Below, piece after piece: positions 31,335 to 39,784 of a stretch of 44,889 bases of DNA; the stretch's first letter is position 1; each line of letters opens with the position of its first letter. A program made the translations under genes and the position numbers. Below the pieces are notes generated by a model that saw only the letters and a list, made by a program, of their open reading frames with translations, was not told the origin of the DNA and did no database searches. The stretch is from positions 1-44,889 of the forward strand of contig MNVH01000054.1 in assembly GCA_001871595.1 (NCBI GenBank), read 5' to 3'. Source of the DNA: Candidatus Micrarchaeota archaeon CG1_02_55_22 (lineage in GTDB: Archaea > Micrarchaeota > Micrarchaeia > Norongarragalinales > UBA97).

Positions 31335-32291
31335 TTAAACCAAAGCCGAAATTTCTGGAGCTAGTCGCTCCAAGGCCGCAGAGAAAAGGTACACATCTAC
31401 ACTAGTAGTTATTTCATCTCTTAAATTGCGCCATTGTGGAAGCGTATCCGAAATATAGCACTTGGTTCGAAGATCAAACATAACTTTTCTTTTCTCAATT
31501 TTTTCAGGATGCCGCAGGGGCAGAAGCGACAAGAGCTTAATTACCTCAGCTTTACGTTTTAGACGCACAACCCATCGCGGCTTACGATAATGCAGAGCTA
31601 GATTCCCCATACGATTTGCCGTGCCAGCTTCTTGACTCTTACCAAAGTACGGATGGAAACCTAATCTAACCAAGCCCCTATAGATAGAGGTTAAGATACT
31701 TTTGTCGCTGCTGGCAACCGCCCAAACGAAAGCAACACACCGCGGACTGTTACGACCAATCGAAATAGTTCCTTCACCGTCAGAATAACCAGCTAGAAAA
31801 TGAAGAAAGTTTTCAGTACTTGAAGAAATCTCCCTAGAAACTTGTTTAGGCCCAAGTAGAAAGTCAAACGAAGGATGCAAATAAACAGCTAAACGCCAAC
31901 CGTAGCGCCCGGTGGTACGATTATAGTATGCGCGTTCGCTTACTGGCGCAAATTTACTGAAAAGCTCCAGAAACAGCCTAGCGAAGGCGGGATGTGTCGT
32001 TGATAGCGCGACATCGATTTGATAACCGTGACGCCGTACTCTGAAATCTGCTTGCGATAATCCAAGAAGATATGCTTTTTCAGTGTAACTCCCAGAAAAG
32101 GAAGGCTTCTCGTATTTTCTGCGACTCCGGATAACTGCATCAATACGACTCCTTCTCTTGATTCCATAGTTATCCAAAAGCCGGTTAATGGCCAACCGGC
32201 CTAGGCGAAATCTAGCGGTTAACCAACATACAGAGCGCCCCTCGGTGCAATAAAGCAGTTCAAGCTCAGTTCTCTCCGGAAACGAAGGCAT
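31335..32291 (-). CDS. Free-standing LAGLIDADG homing endonuclease
   Basis: The 318-residue protein has two LAGLIDADG helices, AYLLGLSQADF (D82) and FLHFLAGYSDGEG (E173), separated by about 90 residues as in single-chain enzymes. The N-terminus has a helix-turn-helix-like segment (WLTARFRLGRLAINRLLDNY). Such enzymes cut a long specific site and spread by repair. The gene is less GC-rich than its neighbours and stands one base after the reductase stop, on the opposite strand. TTTAAAAATA about 20-27 bases upstream is the likely TATA box. It is not within an intron or intein. Confidence 0.88.
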   Translation of the reverse strand: MPSFPERTELELLYCTEGRSVCWLTARFRLGRLAINRLLDNYGIKRRSRIDAVIRSRRKYEKPSFSGSYTEKAYLLGLSQADFRVRRHGYQIDVALSTTHPAFARLFLELFSKFAPVSERAYYNRTTGRYGWRLAVYLHPSFDFLLGPKQVSREISSSTENFLHFLAGYSDGEGTISIGRNSPRCVAFVWAVASSDKSILTSIYRGLVRLGFHPYFGKSQEAGTANRMGNLALHYRKPRWVVRLKRKAEVIKLLSLLPLRHPEKIEKRKVMFDLRTKCYISDTLPQWRNLRDEITTSVDVYLFSAALERLAPEISALV

Positions 32292-32341
32292 AACCGGATA
32301 ATGCCGCAGTTATTTTTAAATGAAGACAGAGCGGCTTGCCG

Positions 32342-32392
32342 GTGGTTCAAGTCGACCGAGCGAAAGAGCTCCTAGAAGAAATGCGCAAATAG
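32342..32392 (+). pseudogene. Remnant of the HMG-CoA reductase C-terminus
   Basis: In one frame this segment reads VVQVDRAKELLEEMRK followed by TAG. It aligns with the reductase ending [16 protein letters not shown] and stop, sharing V-D-R-A, E-L-L, E and R. The codons differ mostly at third positions. A stop (TGA at 32321) lies upstream in frame, so the piece cannot be expressed. It ends one base before the mevalonate kinase stop codon on the opposite strand, which fits the original convergent junction of reductase and kinase genes before the endonuclease gene arrived. Confidence 0.65.
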
Positions 32393-32393
32393 T

Positions 32394-33446
32394 TTAAGCG
32401 TCGATTCCGGCGCCGCGTTTGGCGAAGGAGACTTCGTACGACTTAAAGCCTGCGCTTGCCAGCCCGAAAGCAATCTTTGGCGACTTGTCTTGCGGCACGA
32501 GCACGATTACGGCGCCGGCGTTGCCGCCTGCGCCAATGAGCTTGCCTCCGAACGCGCCCTCGTTCTTCGCAACCTTGAGAACGGCTTCAATGCCTTCGCT
32601 TGACACGCCGCTTTCAGCCAAGAGTACATGGTTCTCGTCGAACAACTTCCCAAGCTTTTCTGCGCTACCGGAAGGCTTGCACTCGGCGACAATCTTTTCA
32701 ACGATTTCATCGAACGGCGCAGTTATTTTTTCGCGCACATCGTGGGACAACTCGCCGGGCGGCTTTTTGGCGCCACTTTTTTTGGCGAACTCGGCAATCA
32801 AGCCCGCAGTGGTCGACTTCTCGCCCGACTTGAACGAATCTACTAACAACAATGCCGCGCCTTTTGGTAGACTCAAGTCTGCTTCCATGTACTCGAACGA
32901 TACGCCGCTGCTAGCGAAGACTTTCCTAAACTCTAAGGGCTTGTCGCTTACTACGGCTCGCGGGTCTCCCCCGCTGCTCTTGCCACCGTGGTAAACGTTG
33001 TCCGTGGCATAAGCCGCGTCGAACAAATCAGTCTTAGACGGCTTGACACCAAAATGAGCGTAGAGCGCTGCTGCGAGTGCGGCTGGAAGCGACGCTGAAT
33101 TACCCGTGCCTTTGGGCGCGCCGCCGAATTCCAACACGGCGTCGAAGCGCTTGCTGCTGCCCGCGAGCTTGAACTCGTTCCTGGAGAAAACGGTTTTAAC
33201 CGCCTCGAAGACGGCGTAGTAGAGAGCGTCGCCAGCCATAGAGCCGTCGGCCCGCATCGTCGCCGAACCGAGGTCGCCCTTGAATGAAAATGTTTCTTGG
33301 CCTGCGGGCGAATCAGAGACATCGAGCGTGACGCGGTTGCGTTTGCCGTTGACTTCGACTGGTGCCATGAGCGCCCACCCGCCGTACACGACGCTGTGCT
33401 CGCCCGCCAAATGAATCTTATTCGGTGAAGAAGCGACGAAAGACAT
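32394..33446 (-). CDS. mvk: Mevalonate kinase
   Basis: This GHMP kinase of 350 residues has SSPNKIHLAGEHSVVYGG at the N-terminus, the ATP loop in GGAPKGTGNSASLPAA, NVYHGGKSSGGDPRAV with the catalytic Asp, and GGKLIGAGGNAGAVIVL near the C-terminus. It phosphorylates mevalonate at position 5. ATG at 33446 gives MSFVASSPNK; a GTG at 33455 is in frame. Downstream is the reductase remnant. The gene before it on the same strand is the interrupted HD protein. Confidence 0.93.
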   Translation of the reverse strand: MSFVASSPNKIHLAGEHSVVYGGWALMAPVEVNGKRNRVTLDVSDSPAGQETFSFKGDLGSATMRADGSMAGDALYYAVFEAVKTVFSRNEFKLAGSSKRFDAVLEFGGAPKGTGNSASLPAALAAALYAHFGVKPSKTDLFDAAYATDNVYHGGKSSGGDPRAVVSDKPLEFRKVFASSGVSFEYMEADLSLPKGAALLLVDSFKSGEKSTTAGLIAEFAKKSGAKKPPGELSHDVREKITAPFDEIVEKIVAECKPSGSAEKLGKLFDENHVLLAESGVSSEGIEAVLKVAKNEGAFGGKLIGAGGNAGAVIVLVPQDKSPKIAFGLASAGFKSYEVSFAKRGAGIDA

Positions 33447-33487
33447 TGTAATCACTCAAAGCAAGATGGCGCGGCAGGATAATAACG

Positions 33488-34627
33488 CTAACGGAGCCTA
33501 AGCTCGAGCGCGGCTACGGGGTCTATACGAGACTCTGCGGCTATTCGCCGCATCCAGTTCTGGTAATGCCCACCGCCTTTGGCTAGCGCAGGCTGCCCTA
33601 CTTGGGCGCGAGCGTAGTTGAGCACTAGGCGTGCAGCGTCATCCGCTATGGTTTCGGCCATGTAACCGATTTGAGGAGTGCTGGACGCACACTTCAATTC
33701 TTGCAAAATCTTCTCTCTATTCTCGGCAAGGTTCGGATAACCAGTGCGCAGGCCAAAAGTCATGAGGCCGTGTTCTGAAGTGAAGCCAAGCGATTTTATA
33801 ACGCCATAATACACTTGGCTTTCCATTTCTCGACGTTTTTGGACGGCTGGCTGTATGCTTTGCGGAAATCCCGAGAGGGGCTTGAGGCCGTGAATTCGCA
33901 GCAGGCTTTCCAAGGCGTAAACAAGAAGGCGAGTATGATCTACTGTTGTTATGCCTTTTTGACGGCCAGCCTCGGAGTTGCGCACGTCGTGGACATATTT
34001 GGCCAAGTCTTCAGGGTTGTCGTGTCTCTCGCCGGAGACAAATTCAGCGCGGCGTTTAACTATTGTCGGACCAGTGCCCTCAGCGACCTTGTCACCAAAA
34101 GTCAAAGCATCAAGGAGAATAGCGTCGTGAAGCGTGCTAGGAGACGAAGCTAATAACTAAATCTTTTTCGCAACCTGCTCGCCAGGCTTCTCGTTGTTTA
34201 CTATGGCGCGGCCGACGCGCGCCAAGTCGCCCTTAGGAAGACTGACTAAAGCTGCTTTTAGCGCGGCCTTGCGGGACACGCGGCGGCTCTGTCCAGGCTT
34301 ACGTCCGCCAACGATTTGAAGAGCGGTGACAAAACCATCAGTGGTGAGCAGATTAGTCTTGGCGCCTTTTTTTTCTTCTGAAGGGTTACGAATGAGATCA
34401 TGGGTTATACCGGTAATCCACGCGAGGTTTACCAAGTGCTCGCGCTCGTCCTCCGACAGGTTGTGTTCTCGAGCAAGCGCTTCCGCCCGTTGGGCGGCGT
34501 TGAGCGCAACGCCATACTGGTGCTTGACTCCGTGTGCCTTGCCCCGTTTTCCAGAGGCTTCTTGTTCGCGGTAAAGCGGCAGTACATACTCGTGCACACC
34601 GCGCAAAGCTACAAGAGATTCCGACAT
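33488..34627 (-). pseudogene. HD-domain protein interrupted by an in-frame TAG
   Basis: From ATG at 34627 the protein shows HGVKHQYGVALNAAQRAEAL and WITGITHDLIRN, the H and HD of the superfamily, and ends at TAG (34157-34159). The same frame continues without a frameshift: LLASSPSTLHDAILLDALTF follows the stop and runs 223 codons to 33488. HD proteins of this kind have a helix after the HD core with an Asp-Ala-Asp motif; LLDALTFGDK occupies that place, so the TAG lies inside the domain. The downstream part alone could start with TTG at 34105. The later half is not recognised. Nonsense decay, readthrough or sequence error are all possible. Confidence 0.65.
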
Positions 34628-34714
34628 TCTAAACCAACCCAAAGAACTACGAATAAAAATAAACTAACACGACTTTTAATACCTTTTACACCCAAAACAA
34701 TTTGGAGGGATATC

Positions 34715-35776
34715 ATGATTTCAACTTGCGAGGCGACGGCGAACATCGCCGTAGTAAAGTATTGGGGAAAGCGCGACGAGAAGCTCATCCTGCCAACTAA
34801 TTCCAGCCTTAGCTTCACCATGGATGACCAGCTTAAAACTCGCACTACAGTCATGTTCTCCGACAAATTCAAAGAAGACGAGTTCTGGCTCAACGGCCAA
34901 AAGATGGACCTCTCGGACAAGGATACGGCCGAACGCGTCGTGCAATTGGACCTCGTACGCGAAAAAGCCGGAATAAAAGAGAAGGCCAAGATTTCGTCGA
35001 TAAACTGTTTCCCGACCGCGGCAGGAATGGCATCAAGCGCGGCAGGCTTCGCTGCGTTGGCGTGCGCCGCAAGCAAGGCCGCCGGCCTCGAATTAAACGG
35101 TAAAGAGTTATCGATTCTTGCGCGCCGCGGGAGCGGCAGCGCGTGCCGCAGTGTGATGGGTGGATTCGTCGAATGGCAAGCCGGAACAAAGAGCGACGGA
35201 AGCGATTCTTACGCAGTACAGCACGCCAGCGAAACGCATTGGCCCGAACTAAGGAACATCATTGCGGTTGTTGACGCGAAGAAGAAGAAAGTGTCTTCTC
35301 GTGCAGGAATGAAGCAAACCGTTGCAACCAGCCCCCTCTACAAAGCGCGAATGGAATACTTGCCCAAACTAGTTGAAGACATGAAAAAGGCAGTAATGGC
35401 AAAAGATTTTGTCCGATTTGCAGAACTCACAATGCGCGAGTCAAGCGACATGCACGCTGTGATGCTGGACACTTGGCCGCCGATAACCTACTTGAACGAC
35501 TGGTCGAAGGAAATAATGCACGGCGCGATAGAACTCAACGGAGCGACGCCGATTGCAGGCTACACGTTCGACGCAGGGCCCAACGCACACATCTATACGA
35601 CCAAGCAAAACGTTGGCGCGGTAAAGAAGATGCTCTCGGAAATCGAGGGCGTCAACAAGGTCATCGAGTGCAAAGTCGGCGCGGGGCCGCGTTACGTTGA
35701 CGACCACCTAATCGACGAGGACGGCGTAATCATTCCACACGAATTCATCGAAGGCAAGGGCATTGTGGTGAAATAA
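34715..35776 (+). CDS. mvaD: Diphosphomevalonate decarboxylase
   Basis: The 353-residue GHMP enzyme matches eukaryotic and bacterial MVD: ANIAVVKYWGKRDEKLILP (K15 region), NSSLSFTMD, CFPTAAGMASSAAGFAAL, RRGSGSACRSVMGGFVEW and FDAGPNAHIYT with the catalytic Asp at 286. It converts diphosphomevalonate to IPP with loss of CO2. TTGGAGGGA is a strong ribosome binding site before ATG 34715, and CTTTTAATACC about 35 bases upstream is a TATA-like box. It is the first gene of a plus-strand run MVD, PMK, IDI-2, GltX. The open frame back to 34400 lies over the divergent HD gene. Confidence 0.95.
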   Translation: MISTCEATANIAVVKYWGKRDEKLILPTNSSLSFTMDDQLKTRTTVMFSDKFKEDEFWLNGQKMDLSDKDTAERVVQLDLVREKAGIKEKAKISSINCFPTAAGMASSAAGFAALACAASKAAGLELNGKELSILARRGSGSACRSVMGGFVEWQAGTKSDGSDSYAVQHASETHWPELRNIIAVVDAKKKKVSSRAGMKQTVATSPLYKARMEYLPKLVEDMKKAVMAKDFVRFAELTMRESSDMHAVMLDTWPPITYLNDWSKEIMHGAIELNGATPIAGYTFDAGPNAHIYTTKQNVGAVKKMLSEIEGVNKVIECKVGAGPRYVDDHLIDEDGVIIPHEFIEGKGIVVK

Positions 35777-35777
35777 T

Positions 35778-36902
35778 TTGGCTAGTGCTAGCGCGCCGGG
35801 AAAAATCTTATGGATTGGCGATTACTCGGTGCTAGAACGCCCGTGCGCAGCCTACGTTACGGGTGTGGATAAGCGCGTTACGGTAACGGTGGACAACCGT
35901 GATGATTCGCGAGTGGCAATCAGCGCAGCCCAATTCAAGGCGTTCTTCGACGGTGACTACAAGAACGGCTCAATAATCCCGCGTACTGCCGACGAGAGCA
36001 CGCTCAATGCGACAAAATTTGTTCGCAAGGCGCTCGAAGTAGCGGGCGCGTTCCTTACAGCTAAAGGCAAGGCGTTCAACGGCGTCAGCGTAAAAACGCA
36101 GAGCGATAAAGAATTCGGTTTCGGCGCGAGCAAGGCCGGCCTTGGAAGCAGCGCGGCCGTAACTGTCGCAACCGTTGCGGCGCTCTTCGCTGCCAAGGGA
36201 CTCTCGGTTGACAATAACCGCGAAGAAATTCATAAATGCAGCCAAATTGCCCACTCGCTAGTACAAGGCAAGGTGGGCAGCGGATTCGACGTTGCCGCGG
36301 CATGCTACGGGGGCTGCAAGTACAGCCGTTACTCGCCTGAACTGGTTAAATCGCTCGGCGAGACGCCGTCACCAGAAGAAATATCTAAGGCTGTTGAAGC
36401 CGAGTGGGACTACTCAATCGAACCAATACCAATGCCGGAACAATTCGCGGCGGTGATAGCAAGCTTCAATGGAGAGAGTACGAGCACGAGCATTATGGTA
36501 CAACTCGTCAACGCGTGGAAAGCCAACAACGCTGATGAATACAAGGAGCTGATCGCCAGTCTCGACGCGGCTAACCGCGAGGCTATTGCCGCGCTGGCCG
36601 AGGGCGACATGGAGTTATTCAGGGAGAAATTCGTAGAAGGCCGGGCGTTGACAAAAGAGCTTGGTGTTAAAAGCGGCGCGCCAATCGAGAGCGACGAGTA
36701 CACGCGCCTTATCGGGGGCAGCGAGGAGAACGGCGCGTTCGTGGCCAAACTACCCGGAGCGGGCGGTGGCGACGCGATTGCGGCATTGTGCATCTCGCCC
36801 GACGAAGCAGAGCAATTACGGGAGTACTGGAACGAAAACGAGCGGCTCACCGTGCTCGACGTTTCGTTCGCCAACGAGGGCGTTCGGGCTGAAACGCGGT
36901 AG
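35778..36902 (+). CDS. Phosphomevalonate kinase (eukaryotic ERG8 type)
   Basis: This 374-residue GHMP kinase has SAPGKILWIGDYSVLERPCA at the N-terminus, KAGLGSSAAVTVATVAAL as the ATP loop, and QGKVGSGFDVAAACYGGCKY, which is the ERG8-specific segment, followed by KLPGAGGGDAIAALC. It makes diphosphomevalonate. Most archaea lack this enzyme and use phosphomevalonate decarboxylase or dehydratase routes; Sulfolobales are an exception. TTG at 35778 starts two bases after the MVD stop, so it is coupled to MVD. Confidence 0.93.
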   Translation: MASASAPGKILWIGDYSVLERPCAAYVTGVDKRVTVTVDNRDDSRVAISAAQFKAFFDGDYKNGSIIPRTADESTLNATKFVRKALEVAGAFLTAKGKAFNGVSVKTQSDKEFGFGASKAGLGSSAAVTVATVAALFAAKGLSVDNNREEIHKCSQIAHSLVQGKVGSGFDVAAACYGGCKYSRYSPELVKSLGETPSPEEISKAVEAEWDYSIEPIPMPEQFAAVIASFNGESTSTSIMVQLVNAWKANNADEYKELIASLDAANREAIAALAEGDMELFREKFVEGRALTKELGVKSGAPIESDEYTRLIGGSEENGAFVAKLPGAGGGDAIAALCISPDEAEQLREYWNENERLTVLDVSFANEGVRAETR

Positions 36903-36931
36903 TTAAAAACAGTCGCCGCCACTAATATTTC

Positions 36932-37936
36932 ATGGCCACAATACAGTCGCGTAAACGCGAACACGTGGAAGCAGTAATCAACTCTAGCGTCGAGCACGAA
37001 ACAAAGAGCAACGGCTTTGACGCAATCGATTTCGAGCACAACGCATTACCGGAAGTCAACCTATCTGAAATAGACACGCAGACGACTTTTCTCGGATTCA
37101 AGCTAGATGCACCGTTCATCGTAACTGGTATGACCGGCGGGTATCCGGACGCCGAGCAAATAAATAAGGACTTGGCAGTAGCGTGCGAGAAGGAGGGCAT
37201 AGCATTCGGCCTCGGTTCAATGCGTGCCATGGTTGAAAAACCGGAATTGACGCGCACTTACGACGTCCGCAAAGCCGCGCCAAACGTTTTTTTGCTTGGC
37301 AACTTTGGCGGTATCCAACTCAAAACGATTTCGATAGAAAAAATCAGGTCCGCGTGTGATACGCTGCAGGTCAACGCGCTTGCAATCCACTTGAACCCCG
37401 CCCAAGAAGCGGTGCAGGACGACGGGGAAACGGAGTGGAAGGGCGTACTCAAAGCTATTACCGAAGCGTGCAAAAAGCTCGGTTACCCCATAATCGCTAA
37501 GGAAGTTGGCGCTGGCTTGAGCGCCGACGCATGCAAGAAACTCGAAGCAGCAGGCGTCAAGGCCATCGACGTAAGCGGTGCGGGCGGCACGAGCTGGGTC
37601 GCAGTAGAACTCGCACGCGGCGGCAAGCAGGAAGGCAAAGTCTTCTGGGATTGGGGTATTCCTACTACTACTGCATTGCGCAACGCCGCGGCAGAAGTAG
37701 AAGTCGAACTAATCGCAAGCGGCGGTGTGCGCAACGGGCTCGAAGCAGCCAAGGCAATCAGGCTCGGCGCTAAGCTGGCGGGCGCGGCGTCGCCGTTCAT
37801 AAAGGCACAACGCGAGAGCGGCGTCGAAGGGGTGCGCAAGGAGATTCAAGCGTGGAAAAGCCAACTTAAGATCGCCATGCTGTGCACCGGAAGCAAAGAC
37901 CTTGCGGCCTTGCGCAAAGCCAAACTCTTAACATAA
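36932..37936 (+). CDS. fni: Isopentenyl-diphosphate isomerase, type 2 (FMN)
   Basis: The 334-residue TIM-barrel flavoprotein shows QSRKREHVEAVIN at the N-terminus, APFIVTGMTGGYPDA, GLGSMRAM, HLNPAQEAVQDDGETEW (Gln and Glu of the active site), KEVGAGLS, DVSGAGGTSW and ASGGVRNGLEAAKAI for the phosphate of FMN. It interconverts IPP and DMAPP using reduced FMN. Type 2 is the usual form in archaea. It follows the phosphomevalonate kinase gene by 29 bases and completes the run that feeds the prenyl synthase. Confidence 0.94.
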   Translation: MATIQSRKREHVEAVINSSVEHETKSNGFDAIDFEHNALPEVNLSEIDTQTTFLGFKLDAPFIVTGMTGGYPDAEQINKDLAVACEKEGIAFGLGSMRAMVEKPELTRTYDVRKAAPNVFLLGNFGGIQLKTISIEKIRSACDTLQVNALAIHLNPAQEAVQDDGETEWKGVLKAITEACKKLGYPIIAKEVGAGLSADACKKLEAAGVKAIDVSGAGGTSWVAVELARGGKQEGKVFWDWGIPTTTALRNAAAEVEVELIASGGVRNGLEAAKAIRLGAKLAGAASPFIKAQRESGVEGVRKEIQAWKSQLKIAMLCTGSKDLAALRKAKLLT

Positions 37937-37945
37937 TTTTCCAGC

Positions 37946-39658
37946 GTGAAAGCGCTCAACATGGACTCAAAACTTCTCGAAGTCGTCAGGAAGCACGCGG
38001 TAAAAAACGCGCTAGACCACGGCAAGGCAACTATTGGAAGCGTGGCTGGCAGAGTCATTGCCGAAATGCCTTCCGCAAAGAGTGACATGCCCGGCGTGAT
38101 GACACTCATCAATGAACAAGTCGCCAAAGTAAATTCCCTTTCTCGCGAGGCGCTTGAAAACGAGGCCAAGGGCTACGATTACTACGAGAAGAAAGAGGAG
38201 AAAAGCGGCAAGCTAGAGTTGCCGCACTGCCATGGCGGCAAGGTTGTCACGCGTTTCGCACCCGAACCAAGCGGCCACCCGCACATCGGGCACGCGAAGG
38301 CGGCGTGGCTCTCGCGAAAGCTTGCCGATGATTGGCAGGGCTCGATGTTCTTGCGCTTTGACGACACTAACCCTGAAAAGGAATCGCAGGAGTACGTTGA
38401 CGCGCTGCAGAAAGACTTGGCGTGGCTTGGCGTGAAGGCCGACAAGATCCAGTACGCTTCAGACTATTTACCGCAACTCTACGAGTACGCAGAAAAACTC
38501 GTTTCGGCGGGCGACGCGTACACTTGCAGTTGCACGAAAGAGCAAATTGCACTAGGCCGCGAAAAAAAGCAGGCGTGCAGCCACCGCGAGGCGCCGCCGG
38601 AAGAAAACCTTTCGGCGTTTAGAAAGATGGTTGCCGGCGGCTTCAAGGCCGGCGAAATAATCCTGCGCCTGAAAGGCGATTTGGCGAGCAACAACACGGT
38701 GATGCGCGACCCGACGATTTTCCGCATCATCACGGCGCCGCATTATAGACAAGGCGAGAAGTACAAGGTGTGGCCCAACTACGATTTCGAAGTCGCTATT
38801 ACAGACTGCCTTACCGGCGTGACGCACGCTTTGCGGAGCAAGGAGTACGAGTTGCGCGACGAGCTCTACGCATTCATCCTCGACAAACTTAGCTTAAGAA
38901 AACCGTTCGTGTACGACTTTTCGCGGTTGAACATCAAGGGCACGCTATTGAGCAAGCGCTTCCTGCGCCCGTTAATAGACGCTAGAAAGGTGAGCGGTTG
39001 GGATGACCCGCGGCTGCCGACGTTGGCAGGCTTGCAACGACGTGGCATGCAACCCGAAGCGATAAAGTCGTTCGTGCTCTCTTTCGGCTTGAGCAAGGTT
39101 GAAAGCCAGCCGGGTTGGACTGCGCTGGTAACGGAGAACCGCAAGCTCCTCGACCCGCTCGCCGAGCGGCGCTTCTTCGTGCCCGACCCGGTTGAACTGA
39201 CCGTAGAGGACGCACCAGAGAAGACCGCAGAGTTGAAGAACCACCCTACTGCGGAGCGGGGCTCGCGCGAGCTATTGGCAAGAAAAAAATTCTTTATTCC
39301 CAAGGGCGATGCGGAGAAGCTTGCAGTTCAAGACTTGCTTCGTTTGAAGGACCTTTACACCGTGCGCGTGATGTCGGTTGGAAAAAAGGTTTCGGCTGCG
39401 TTCGTGGGCGAAGGCATTGCTGCGCCTAGAACAGTCCAGTGGGTTCCTGCCGACCCGCACTCGTTCAGCAAGGCCACGGTAGTAAGGCCACTCGACTTGG
39501 TAGATGAAAAAGGAGAGTTCAACGACGACTCGCTCGAAATAATCGAGGGCGCGTGCGAGAAGTCCTGCGATTCCCTAGCGGGAGGCTCGATAGTGCAGTT
39601 CGAGCGCTTCGGCTTCGTGCGCAAGGACAGCGAACACGATTACGTCTTCGTTGGCTAG
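37946..39658 (+). CDS. gltX: Glutamate-tRNA ligase, archaeal type
   Basis: The 570-residue class I synthetase has a family N-terminal helical domain (VKNALDHGKATIGSVAGRVI), the HIGH motif in FAPEPSGHPHIGHAKAAWL, FDDTNPEKE, YDFEVAITDCLTGVTHALRS and a KMSKS-like LLSKRFL. The C-terminal beta-barrel part is the archaeal/eukaryotic GlnRS-like kind. It charges tRNA(Glu) and, in organisms lacking GlnRS, possibly tRNA(Gln); this cannot be read directly. GTG at 37946 is used, with ATG at 37961 as an alternative. It follows the isomerase by nine bases. Confidence 0.94.
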   Translation: MKALNMDSKLLEVVRKHAVKNALDHGKATIGSVAGRVIAEMPSAKSDMPGVMTLINEQVAKVNSLSREALENEAKGYDYYEKKEEKSGKLELPHCHGGKVVTRFAPEPSGHPHIGHAKAAWLSRKLADDWQGSMFLRFDDTNPEKESQEYVDALQKDLAWLGVKADKIQYASDYLPQLYEYAEKLVSAGDAYTCSCTKEQIALGREKKQACSHREAPPEENLSAFRKMVAGGFKAGEIILRLKGDLASNNTVMRDPTIFRIITAPHYRQGEKYKVWPNYDFEVAITDCLTGVTHALRSKEYELRDELYAFILDKLSLRKPFVYDFSRLNIKGTLLSKRFLRPLIDARKVSGWDDPRLPTLAGLQRRGMQPEAIKSFVLSFGLSKVESQPGWTALVTENRKLLDPLAERRFFVPDPVELTVEDAPEKTAELKNHPTAERGSRELLARKKFFIPKGDAEKLAVQDLLRLKDLYTVRVMSVGKKVSAAFVGEGIAAPRTVQWVPADPHSFSKATVVRPLDLVDEKGEFNDDSLEIIEGACEKSCDSLAGGSIVQFERFGFVRKDSEHDYVFVG

Positions 39659-39784
39659 GCCTGAAAAACCGCTTGGAAACTACGTGCTGACCGAACGACT
39701 CATGGGCTCGACGCTGGTTTGGCTGCCGGTTGGCTCCCAGCCTATTGACCATAACCATTTATTCCGGCTTGCCTAACACGTTGC

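Noticed and set aside
31334-32341. Intron or intein in the reductase gene
   Set aside because: The reductase frame is complete with its own stop before the endonuclease gene, which is on the opposite strand, and no splice-site blocks are seen.
34400-34714. Upstream extension of the MVD frame
   Set aside because: It is antisense to the HD gene; a strong ribosome binding site precedes ATG 34715.
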